Source: Betaproteobacteria bacterium Ga0077532
GTDB taxonomy: Bacteria; Pseudomonadota; Gammaproteobacteria; Burkholderiales; Ga0077523
Assembly: GCA_001464895.1 (NCBI GenBank)
Contig: LNEE01000017.1
Location: forward strand, 247,815-311,814
Direction: 5' to 3'
Length of the DNA: 64,000 nt
Under the pieces are notes generated by a model, which was given only the letters and a program-made list of their open reading frames with translations, was not told the origin of the DNA and made no database searches. The position numbers were made by a program, and so were the translations under genes. Of the stretch, positions 11,001 through 23,000 are shown piece by piece (position 1 is the stretch's first letter; the number at the start of each line of letters is the position of its first letter).

Positions 11001-14000
11001 GTCGCCACCCTGTTGCGCAGCCAGCACCATGTCCGGACCGGGGCCGAACAGGAAGCGCTCCGCCGCCACCGTGGCGCCCCCGTCGAAGACCAGGGCCACA
11101 TGGGCACCGTCGTGCACGAAACGCTCGACGGCGGCGGCACCCGGACCCGCTCCGTCGGCATCCACCGCACGGCGCACCTTGCGATCGAGATCGTCGTAGC
11201 CGTACTGCACGGTCTCGATGGCGACGCCGGCGCCATCGCGCCGCGTGACGCCGATGAGCCGGTTGCGGTGATCCCACTGGTAGTCGGTGACGCCGCCGCC
11301 CGCCTTGGCGGTGGCACGCACCCGGTTGCCCTCGGCGTCGTAGGCGTAGACGAAATCGGCGTCCTGGAGCACGCGGTTGCCCGCGCCGATCGTGACGCCC
11401 GCGCGGAGCGGATTCCCGTTGGCGTCGAACGCGAAGGTCTCGTCGGTCTGGAAGTCGTATCCGGCGGAGATCACCTGATCGAGATCGTCGTACTGGAAGA
11501 CGCTGGCGCCATCGGGCGACGTGACGGAGAGCAGGCGCCCGGCGAGATCCCACGTCTGGCTGTAGCTGGCCACCGGACCGCTCGCATTCGCGTGGGTGAT
11601 GCCGGTGACGCGGCCCGCCGCGTCGTACGCATAGGTGGTGCCGACGGCCCGGCTGCCACCGGAGGCGGCGGCGAATCGGTCGATCGCGGTGATCTGTCCA
11701 GCAGCGTCGTAGCCGATGGCAACCCGCCGCCCCGTGACGTCCGCGCCGGTCTGCACCACGCCCACCACGCGATCCAGGGCGTCGTACGTACGGCTGGTGA
11801 CGCCAGCGGTGCGGGCGCCGATCAGGTCGGTGACGGTGAGCACGTTGCCCACGGCATCGAGCGTGTAGACGAGCGTCACGGCCGGCGTGCCGGCCAGCGC
11901 ATCGGTCTCGACGCGCGTCGTCCGGCCCAGCGCATCGTAGGAGAGGCGCACCACGCCGTCGGGATCGTTCACGGCCGTGAGCTGGCCCGCCGCGTCGAAG
12001 CTCCGCGAGATGCTGCGTACCACGGCATTGCCGGCATCCCGCCAGGTCTCCCCGACCGCGCGGTCGAGCGCGTCGTAGGTGAACTCGGTGGCGCGGCCCA
12101 GCGCATCGACGCTGCGCACCCGGTTGCCGGACGGATCGTAGGCATGCGTGCGCACCGCGCCGAGGGCATCCGTCTCGCGGACGAGACGGTCGACGGCGTC
12201 GTACCCGTAGGCCGTGACGTTCCCGAGCGGGTCGGTCAGCGAGAGCAGGTTGCCGACGACGTCGAAGGCCATCGTCGTGACGGCGCCGAGCGCATCGGTC
12301 GTCCCGACGCGTCGGTTCAGGTCGTCGTAGGCGAACGTCGAGATCCGCCCCAGGGGATCGGTCGTCGATAGCAGGTTGCCGACGGCGTCGTAGCTGGCGG
12401 TCGTACTGGCGCCGAGCGGATCGGTCGTGACCGTGCGGCGGTTGAGCGCGTCGTAATCGAACGCAGTGAGCCGCCCAAGCGCATCGGTGACGGACAACGT
12501 ATTGCCGACGGCGTCGTAGGCGGTACGCACCACCCCGCCGAGGGCATCGGTCGCGGCCACGCGGCGATTCAGCGCATCGTAGGTGAAGCTCGCGGTGCGC
12601 CCGAGGGCATCGGTGGACGACAGGACGTTGCCGACGGCATCCAGGGTGGTGCGCGTGACGCCGCCCAGGGCATCGGTCACCGCCGTGATGCGGTTCAGGG
12701 CGTCGTAGGCGAAGGCCGTCGCGCGGCCCAGCGGATCGGTCACCCGGACGATGTTGCCGGCAGCGTCGTGCGTCGCGACGGTGACGCCACCCAGGGCGTC
12801 GGTGGTCGCGGTGCGACGGTTCAGCGCGTCGTAGGCGAACGTCGTCGTGCCGCCCCGGGCGTCCGTCGTGGAGGTCACGTTGCCGAGGGCGTCGTAGCCC
12901 GTGGTCACGATCGCGCCGAGCGCATCCGTGACGCGGGTCCGACGGTTCAGCGCGTCGTAGGCGAAGGTGGTCTCGCGACCCAGCGCATCGGTGGCCGCGA
13001 CGACATTGCCGAGCGCGTCGTACTCCATCGAAGCCACGCCACCGAGCGCATCGGTGGTGGCCGTCAGGCGATCGAGCGCATCGTAGGCGAACGCGGTGGT
13101 GCGACCGAGTGCATCGGTCACCTCGAGCACGTTGCCGCTCGCGTCGTACGCCATGGTGGCGACACCGCCCAGGGCATCGGTCGTGGTCGAGAGCCGGTTC
13201 AGCGCGTCGTAGGAGAACGCCGTTTCGTTGCCCATCGCATCGGTCGTGAGCAGCACGTTGCCGGCCGCGTCGTAGGTGATCGACGAGACCCCGCCCAGCG
13301 CATCGGCGGACGTGACGAGGCGATCGAGCGCGTCGTACGTGAAGGTGCTCGCGTTGCCGAGTGCGTCGGTCATCGCGAGCACGTTCCCGGCGCCGTCGTA
13401 GGTCGTGGTGGCGACGCCGCCAAGCGCGTCGGTGACCCGGGTCCGGCGGTTCACCGCGTCGTAGGCGAAGGCGGTGACGCTCCCCCGCGGATCGGTGACG
13501 GAAAGCACGTTGCCCACGGCGTCGAACGTCGTGACGTACTCGCCACCCAGCGCGTCGGTGGTCGCGACCTGCCGGTCGAGTGCGTCGTAGGCGAACGCCG
13601 TGGTGCGGCCGAGGGCGTCGGTCATGGCCGTCACGTTGCCCACGGCGTCGTAGAGCATCGACGTCTCGCCGCCCAGGGCATCGGTGGTCTTCGTGACGCG
13701 ATCCAGGGCATCGTGATCGAAGGTCATCGCGCGGCCGAGCGCATCGGTGACCGTCACGAGATTGCCGACGGCGTCGTAGGCGAACGCCGTCTCGTTGCCC
13801 AGGGCATCGGTCACGAGCACGCGCAGATCGCGATCGTCGTACGCGTAGGTCGTCACGCGGCCGAGCGGATCGGTCACCGTCAGCACGTTGCCGGCAGCGT
13901 CGTAGGTGAAGCTCCGCTCGGGCGCGGCGAGCGGGCCGATGCCGTCCGGATCCGGCGCGATCGTGCGCACGAGGCGACCCGCGTTGTCGTACACCTGCGT

Positions 14001-17000
14001 CGTCACCCGGCCGAGCACGTCCGTCAGCGTCAGCAGGTTGCCCGACGCGTCGTAGGTCATCGTGCTGGACGCACCGCGCGCGTCGATCACCTCCACCCGG
14101 CGATCGAGCGCGTCGTAGCCGTACTGCGTGACCCGCCCGAGCGGGTCGGTCGTGCTCACGAGGTTGTCGTTCGCGTCGAAGGCGAAGCGCGTGACGAGCG
14201 CCGCCTGGGGCCCCGCACCGTCCGGGTCCGGCGTCGTCGTCCGGATGCGACGGCCGAGCGCGTCGTACTGGAAGAGGCTGCTGCGGCCGAGCGCATCGGT
14301 CATCGAGACCGTACGGCCGAGGGCGTCGTAGGCAATGCTGGTGATGCCGCCGCGCGCGTCGGTGACCCGCACCTGCCGGTCGAGGGCATCGTAGGCGTAG
14401 CGGGTGGTCCGGCCGAGCGCATCCGTTTCGGACACCCGATTGCCGGCGGCGTCGTAGGCGTAGACCGTGACCGGCGACGCAGCGGCGGCACCGGGCGTGG
14501 ACACCACCGCCGGTTCGTCGATCCGGATGAGGCGGTTCAGGCCGTCGTAGGTGTTGGTGGTGATCCGGCCGAGCGCGTCGGTGCTCGTCCGCACGTTGCC
14601 GACCGCGTCGTACGTGCGGGTGGTCACGCCGCCCTCGGGATTCGTGGTGGTCACGAGTCGGTCGAGGACGTCGTAGGTCATGCCGGTGACGCGCGCCAGC
14701 GGATCGGTGAACGAGATCAGGTTGTCGACAGCGTCGTAGCCGTAGGTCGTGACGGACGACAACAGGGCACCGCCGGCATCGGGATCGGGCTCGGTCATCC
14801 GGATGCGGCGGTTCCGGGTGTCGTACTCGTACGTCGTCACGAACCCGCGCGCGTCGGTGCTGGCCACCACGTTGCCCACGGCGTCGTAGGCGGAGACCAC
14901 CTCCCCGCCCAGCGCATCGGTGGTCCGCACCGCGCGGTTGAGCGCGTCGTAGTGATGGACGGTGACCCCGCCGCGACCGTCGGTGACCGAGACGAGGTTG
15001 CCCACGAGGTCGTAGCCCATGCGCGTGGTCCGAGCCGCGCTGCCCGCGGCGGGCGCCGGTTCGATGGTGCGCACCCGGCGATCCAGCGCGTCGTACTCGT
15101 GCCGGACCACCTGGCCGAGCGCGTCGGTGGTGGTGAGCAGATTGCCGACGAGGTCGTAGGTCCGCGTGAACGTCTCGCCGGCGGCATCGGTGCCGCCCAC
15201 CTGGCGGTCGAGGGCGTCGTACGTGTACGACGTGACCCGTCCGAGCGGATCCGTGCTGGACAGCAGATTGCCGACGGCGTCGTAAGCGAGCCGGGTCACC
15301 GGAGCGGCGTGCGTGCCGACACCGCCGGGCGCCGGCGCGGTGATGCGCACGTGCCGGTTCTCGCCATCCACTTCGAACACGGTCTCGCGGCCCAGGGGAT
15401 CGGTGCTCGACACGAGGTTGCCGACGGCGTCGTACGCCATGCGGGTCACGCCGCCCGCCGCGTCGGTCTCGGTCAGCACGCGATCGAGCGCGTCGTAGGT
15501 GTAGCGGGTGACGCGGCCGAGCGCGTCCGTGGTCGAGGTGTGGTTACCCACGGCATCGTAGGTGTACGCCGTCACCGCGAAGGCTGCAGAGGGCGCGCTC
15601 GAGGTCTTCGGCAAGGACACGGCAAGGCGACGGTTCAGCGCGTCGTAGGTGTAGCTCGTGGTGTTGCCGCGCGCGTCGGTCCGCGACAGGACATTGCCGA
15701 CCGCATCGAAGGTGGTGGCGGTCGTGCCGCCCAGGGCGTCGGTCACCAAGATCCGGCGATCGAGGTCGTCGTACTCGTACTCGGTCGTGCGACCGAGCGC
15801 ATCGACATACGTGAGCACGTTGCCGGCCGCATCGTAGGTCCAGCGCTCCACCGGACGCACGCTCGCAGTGCCCACAGTCACCGCCGGACCGAGCGTACGC
15901 ACCCGGCGCTGCAGCGCGTCGTACTCGTGGTCGGTGACCCTGCCCAGCGCATCGGTCTCGCGGACCACGTTGCCGACGGCGTCGTAGGCCATGACATGCT
16001 GGCCGCCGAGCGGGTCGATCATGTGGGTGCGTCGACCCAGGGCGTCGTAGACGTACCTGGTCTCGCGGCCGAGCGCGTCCACCACCGCCGCGAGGTTGCC
16101 GGCGGCGTCGTAGCGCGTGATCGTCACCGCCGACGTCGCCGGACCGGTGCTCCCGTCGGGATCGGGCGCCGTCACGGACACGATGCGGTTCTGGGCGTCG
16201 TAGGTGTTCGTGGTCACGCGCCCGAGCGCATCGGTGCGCGTCAGCAGATTGCCGACGTGGTCGTACGTGTAGTTGGTGATGGCACCGGCGGCGTCCGTCA
16301 TGCGCACCTGGCGATCGCGAACGTCGTACGCGTAGACCGTACTCCGGCCCAGCGCGTCCACGTGGACCAGCACGTTGCCCATGGCGTCGTAGCCGGTCTC
16401 CGTGACCCCGCCGAGCGCGTCCGTCGCGGAGATGCGGCGGTTCATGGCGTCGTAGCCGTAGGAGGTCGTGCGACCCTCGGCGTCCGTCCTCGACACCAGA
16501 TTGTCCGCGGCGTCGTATTCGAAACTGGTCACCCCGCCTTCGGGGTCGGTGATGCTGCGCAGGCGATCGCGCCAGTCGTAGTCGTAGAGCGTGGTGCGGC
16601 CGAGTTCGTCAGTGACGCTGTCGGGATGACTGCCGCCGTCGGGATCGTAGGTGTAGGTGCGCGTGCCGCCCAGGGCGTCGGTGGTCTTGATCAGCCGGTT
16701 GCGGAGGTCGTACTCGTACTCGGTGGCGTGGCCCAGGGCATCCACCACCTCGCGGAGGTTCTGGTCGGGGCCGTAGATCCACTTCGTGATCGCACCGGTG
16801 GCGTCGGTGCGGCTGACGAGCCGGCTGCGCTCGTCGTAGGCCATGGTCGTGATGGCACCACGCGGATCCACGGTACGGATCTCGTTGCCGGCCGCGTCGT
16901 AGAAGACGTGCGTGACGGACTCGAGCAACGGCCCACCGCCGTCGGGATCGGCCTCGACGGTCTCGACCACGCGATTCATTGCGTCATACGTGAAGATCGT

Positions 17001-20000
17001 CCTGCGCCCGAGTTCGTCCGTCATCACTGTCGTGTTGCCGGCGGCGTCGTACTCGAACTTGCGGAGGGTGCCATCGACGTTGACCACGGTGGACAGCCGA
17101 CCGAGCGCGTCGTAGTCGTAGGTCGTCTGGCGGCCGAGCGGATCGATCTGGGACCGCAGCATCCCCTGTGGCAGATAGCTGTAGCGCCACTCACTGCCGT
17201 CGGGATGCCGCGTGAGTTCGTTGTCGCCCTTCGCATTGATCGAGTACGTCGTGGTCCGGTCCAGCTCGTCGGTGATGCTGGTGATCTGGCCGAAGCGGCC
17301 GTCGTAGGTCATGCGCGTCGACTTGCCCGGGGCGGACTCGCTGTCCTGCAGCGTGAGGCGGTTGCCGCGGTTGTCGTAGGTGGTGATCACCTCGTCGCAC
17401 CCGCAGACGCTGCTCACGTGCCGGATGACGAAGCCGCCGGGGTCGCGCTCGAAGCTCTCCACGAAGCCCAGCGAATCGCTGACCTCCATGGTCTGGCCGC
17501 GCTCGTTCAGCGTGACCACGCGGACGTTGCCGTTGGGCTGCGTGTACGTCGCCGTGAAGGTGTCGAGCTTCTGGGCCAGCGCGAGCGGCGCCGTGGACCG
17601 GGATCCGGTGAGTTCGGGGTCGGCGAGACCCTGCACCTGCCAGGGCGTGACTTCGACCACCGTGCCATCGGGGCGCTCGGCCCGCTCGGCGCGGCCGTGG
17701 AAGCCGTAGGTGTTCACTTCGCTGCCGCCGAGCTTGTTGACCTCGAGCGTCATCCGCCCGTGATCGTCGTAGCCGAAGCTGCGCGCGGAACCGTCGGGAT
17801 CCTGGATGCGGATCAGATCCTCGCCGGCGTAGGAAAGCTGCGTGACGCGGCCCGCGGGGTCGATGATCTGCGCGACGCGGTCACCGGAATAGATGAAGCG
17901 CGTCTTCAGACCGACAGGATCGGTGATCGTGAGGATGCGCCCCTCGGGGTCGTACTCGTAGCGGGTGGCGTTGCCGTAGCGGTCGGTGACCTTCACCAGC
18001 TTGCCCGGCTGGAGACTGCCGTCGGCCAGTTCGACCGGGCGGGTGTACTCGTACACCGTGCCGTCGTCCATCGTGCGCTGGAAGTTGCCGGCGGCATTGC
18101 GCGTGAACGAGGAACTGTCGCCGGGCAGCGAGCGGAACTGCTCGCGCGCCTCTGTGCCGGGCGGGCAGTCGGACAGGACATCCATGGGCAGTTCGATGCG
18201 CTCGAAGTGCTGCGCGTCGCCGCTGCCGTCGACGATGCTCACCGAGCCGTCGGGCGCTTCGTAGATATCCTGCAGCCCCATCAGGCCCCAGCCGCGGCCG
18301 AAGGCGCTGTCCTTGCCGTTCACGTGGACGATCGACCCGCTGCTCTGCCGCGTCTTGCCCGCGAACGTGGCGTTGATCGTGTAGTTGTACTGGCCCGACG
18401 CCAGGCTGGAGAGGTCGGTCTGGATCGCGACGCCGAGGTCCTCGGCGTTGGCCGGGATGCGCCAGTAGTGCATCGGCCCGGTGAGCGTGCCGCCGTTCCC
18501 GGTGAAGGTGATCTGCGCTTCCAGCAAGGGCAGTCCGCCTTCGAGATCGGCCTGCGGGCTCGCGGCGTATTCCGCGACTTCGTCCTGGATGCCCTCCCAG
18601 CCGAAGTTGATGATCGGGCTCGCGTCGGCCGCGGTGGAGTCGTAGGTGAGGGAGAAGCCCTGGGTCTGGCCGAGCGACTGATAGCCCACGAGATCGTGAC
18701 GCTCCACCACCGCGCCGCTGTCGAGCTGCACCACGGAGTTGAACTTGGCGTCGTTGCAGTCCTGCGGTTCGCCCATCACCTCGCGGAGCAGGTCACCCAC
18801 GCCGAGGTCGTTGCGATCGGGGAGCCCGATGCCGCGGCCGAGATCGAACTGGTTCCAGATGCGCGGGCCGGCACCGACCTCCGTGTCGTGGGAGCTGATG
18901 CCCTGCGTGAGGCCACCGGTGGCGAACGGCGCGCTGATGGACGGCGCGCCGTCGTATGTCGGGACGCCGAAGGTGTACCGGCCCGCGCTCAGGTTGGCCC
19001 GGATGATCCGGTAGTCGGCCTTGATGTCGATGAGCGTGTTGAGCAGCCCGAGATCCTCCTGCAAGGGCAGGATGTCGTTGCCGAACAGGCGCTGCACCGG
19101 GAACCGATCCAGGCGGGTGCCAGCGGCACCGGGGCTGGCGAGCGTCTGCTCGACCTGGCCGATCATGTTGACGAGGTAGTACGCGAACACCGCGCCGGTG
19201 TCCCTCGACACCTGCACGCTGCGATACGCCGCAAACAGGTAGTTGTAGCCGCTCGCGAAGGTCAGGCTGTCGGCGAACCCCAGGGGGATGGGCGTGGTGG
19301 CGGCCACCAGCTTCGCCCCGGCGCCGAACGGATCGCGGATGATGCCGATGTTGCTGCCCGAGGGCGTCGGCGCGCCGGCGGCCTCCGGGAACGCGTTCGG
19401 ATCGTGGGACGGATTTCCCATGATGAAGCGATTGAAGGCCGCGACAAACGCGTAGGCCGGATGCGGCCCGATGACCTCCTTGAACGCGTCCTCGGGGAGG
19501 ATCACCACCGACATGGGGTTGTTCACGTCCAGGCTGTCGTTGGGCGCCCCCAGCCCGAGCTGCACGCTGCCGCCGATGCTGGCCTCGAACGCGTCGACGC
19601 TGTCGTTGGCGACCGTGATGAAGCCGAAGCCCTGCACGTCGCTGTAGCGGTTCGCGAAGGCGATGCGCTTCGGATCCCCGGTGAGCGTGAGCGCGTGGGT
19701 CTCCTGGCCCGACACCCCCATGGGGATCTCGGCGATCTGCTCCCAGTACTTCTTCGGGTTGGCGTCGAAGTCCGCGGGGCGATCGGCGGGATCCACGTTG
19801 ATCACGAAGATGGCGCTGCTCTCGCGGAACGCGACCGAATAGGTGTCCCGGTTCGGTGCCGCCACGTAGAGCCGCTTACCGTCCTCGCTCACCACGAGCC
19901 CGCGCAATCCGCGCTCGGTGGCATTGGCCGGCAGTGCGATCGTGTGCACGTGGGTGTGGAAGGTGGGCGAGCCCGGATCGATGTCGATCACGTAGACCCG

Positions 20001-23000
20001 GCCCTGCGCCTCGTCGGACACGTAGGCGTAGCGGTTGGTGGGGTCGAGCGTGATGAAGTTGGGCCGTGAGCCTGGCGGCAGCGTGATGCGATCGAGCGGA
20101 TCCGCGTCGCCCGGACTGGGGGCATTGCCGATCTTCGCGTCGCCTTCCTGCATGGCCACGAGGTCCACCACGGACACGGCCGCGCCTGAGAGCGTCACGT
20201 ACGCGCGGGTGTGGTCCTTCGTCACGGTGGTGTCGCGCGGCAGCCTGCCGACGGGGATCCGGGCCACCAGGTTCAGCTCGGCGGGCGGGTTGTCTGCGAA
20301 CGGATTGCCCTGGCTGAGGACGACCACTTCGTTCGCCAGGCGCGCGGCGGCCAGCACGTAGTTCCCCTCGGGCGCGAGGCGCACCTTGTTGCTCGTGTAG
20401 GCGTTCTCCACCGTCGTGTACACGCCCGAGCACTCGCCGAGCGCCAGCACCTTGTCGAGGCGCACGATGCGGATGTCGGCGATGCCGGCGATCACGGATT
20501 GCGGCACCTCGATGGTGATCTCCTCGAGCCCGCTGCCGATGCTCGTGGGGGCACCGAGCGCCACCGCCTCGATGGTCTTGCCCTGTTGCTGGAACTGCAC
20601 GATCGTCCGCGAATCGAGACTCGACGACGGCGATGCGCTGAGGTTCTGGCCGGTCAGCACCAGCACCGGTTTCACGTCACCGGCGTTGCGGAACTCGAAC
20701 CGTGCGGCCAGCAGGACGGGATCGTCCGGCGCCGCCTCCGGCGGTTGCGTGAGCACCACCTCCGTGGTCGTGATGCGGCTGGGATCCAGCTGCACGCCCA
20801 CCGTCGTGACCACCGGCAGACCCTCCTGCGGGATGGTCACGAACTTGAGTTGCGAGATGTTGTAGCTGATGGCGATCAGCGGCGACACCGTGGCGATGCC
20901 GCCGATGCCGGGGCCGGCGATGATCGGGATGGCCCCCAGCGGGAAGGTGACGGTCATGATGCCGCGTGCCAGCGCGACCCCCGGGCCGGGATCCCCCAGC
21001 ATCCACAGGCCCGCCGGCGCGACACCGCTCCACGGCGGCGAACTCGTGCGGGCGATGTGATCCTCGCCGACCACGGCGATCTCGTCCTGCCACCACACCG
21101 GGATCAGGTCCCCGTTGGCGTCCGGCAGATGGCCGTACCGGAACAGGTACAGCACCTTGCCCACCGGCACCGTGTCCGGCACCGGGATCGCGAGCTGCGC
21201 GGGGTTCTCGAGCGGGCCGCCGCCGAACTGCAGGTCGTAGCCGGCGAGGAAATTGAAGTCCTCGGGTACCGGGATGGGCAGGTCGTCCACCGACACCGGC
21301 GTCACGCGCACCAGTTGCTCGCCGTTCAGCGAGTTCGGGCCGAACGTGAACACCGCGCCGTCGGGCGTCGCGATGGCGCCGCCCTGGGCGCCGAGCACCG
21401 CCTGATCCGCGACCGGCACATCGACCCGGATCGGCACCACCAGCTCCATCCCGTGATGGATGATCGTCACGTCGGTGGAACCCGTGGCCACGCCGACCGC
21501 CATGCCGTCCGCGTCGACGCCCACCACGCCGGGGTTGCCCACGAAGTAGCGCGTACCCGTGGAGGCCGCCGTGACGTCCTGCACATCGGGGATGTCGACG
21601 TCGAAGCGCTTGAAGCCTCCCGGCACCAGCGTGAGCGCCTCGGGGAAGACGCCGAGGCCGGCGGCCAGCTGGAGATGCGTGAACGGACTGGGATTGCCGA
21701 CCACCACGGCGGTGGCTGCCTGGATGTCGCCACGGCGCGCGACCAGCGTGCCGAACCCCTCACGGACGCCGGCCAGCTGCCCGTCGATCAGCAGTCGGGC
21801 GACCGACGGATCCAGCGATTCGAGCGACAGGTACGAGAGCGGCAGTTCGACGTCCGCCTGATCGGCGAACTGGCCGATGAAGGCTGGCAGGAATCGCTCG
21901 CCCACGGCCAGCGTCGGACGGCGCTCGACGAAGTCCATCGCGAGCAGCGGAGCATCGCTCACGTCGAGGCGCACGGTGGTGTCGGTGGCGCCATAGCCGT
22001 CGTCGACGCGGATCGTGAACGAGGCCTCGCCGACGAAGCCGATGTCGGGCGACACCAGGATGGAACTTCCGTCGCCGGACAGCCGCGCCGTCGCATTCGT
22101 GGCGGACAGCACGTCGAAGAAGAGGACATCGCCTTCGGGGTCCACCACGCGCGACGCGAGCGGCACCCGCACGGTCAGGTCCTCGTGGGTGAGCACCGAC
22201 GCATCCGACACGATCACCGGCGCCAGATTGGGGGCGTAGCCGAGGTTGGCGCGCAGCAGCGCGGCATCGGCGGCATCCACCCGGCCGTTGGCGTCGAAGT
22301 CGGCGCTGGCGACGTACCCTGCCGCGCCTGCGGAGCGGGCCGCGGCGAAGAGATCCGCGTCGACGCCGTCCACGCGGCCGTTGCGGTCGACATCGCCCGC
22401 CACGAAGAACGACAACGCATACCGGCCACTGCCGGCCCCGGTCAGCGCAAGCACCTGCAGACCGGGGTCCGTGATGCGATAGAGCGCGAAGGCGCGCCCG
22501 CCCTGCACGTTGGCTGCGACCGGCGCGAGGCCATCGAGCGCGGGCAGTGCGGGGGCTAGGGTCGGGTCCAGCGCATCGACCACGACGCCCAGCAGCACCG
22601 CCCCGCCGGCCGCGCTGGCGATCTCGCTCGCGCGCACGGCGAAGGTATGAAGCTGCGTCTCCCCGGCGTCGAGCACCCCGCGGGTCTCGGCCGCGAGATG
22701 GCGCACCGCCGGCCCGAGATCGGCATCGATCGCGGAGACGGTCGCGCCACCAGGGCCGTGCGTGATGACTTCGCCGCCCGCGGGCCCGGTGGCCAGCCGC
22801 AGCCGGCCGTCCGCATCGTAGGCGTAGCGGCTCGACTCCGAAGCCTGGAGGTTGCGCACCGACACCAGGGCGCCGTCGGCGTCGAACTCGAAGGTGAACA
22901 CGCGCCCATCGTTGACGTCCACGCGCGTGATCCGGCCTGCGCCGTCGAGCGTGAAGGTGAGCGCGTCGCCGTTCTGCGCGACGACACCGCTGCCGCTCAC

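Noticed and set aside
12768-20069. Very long open frame on the plus strand (about 2,433 codons), with similar ones at 22647-29807, 31008-37478 and 37623-43190
   Set aside because: They lie antisense to the giant gene and are rich in Arg, His, Gly and Val with no domains, as expected where GC-rich codons suppress stops on the opposite strand. The repeats in them merely mirror the YD and CARDB coding repeats.
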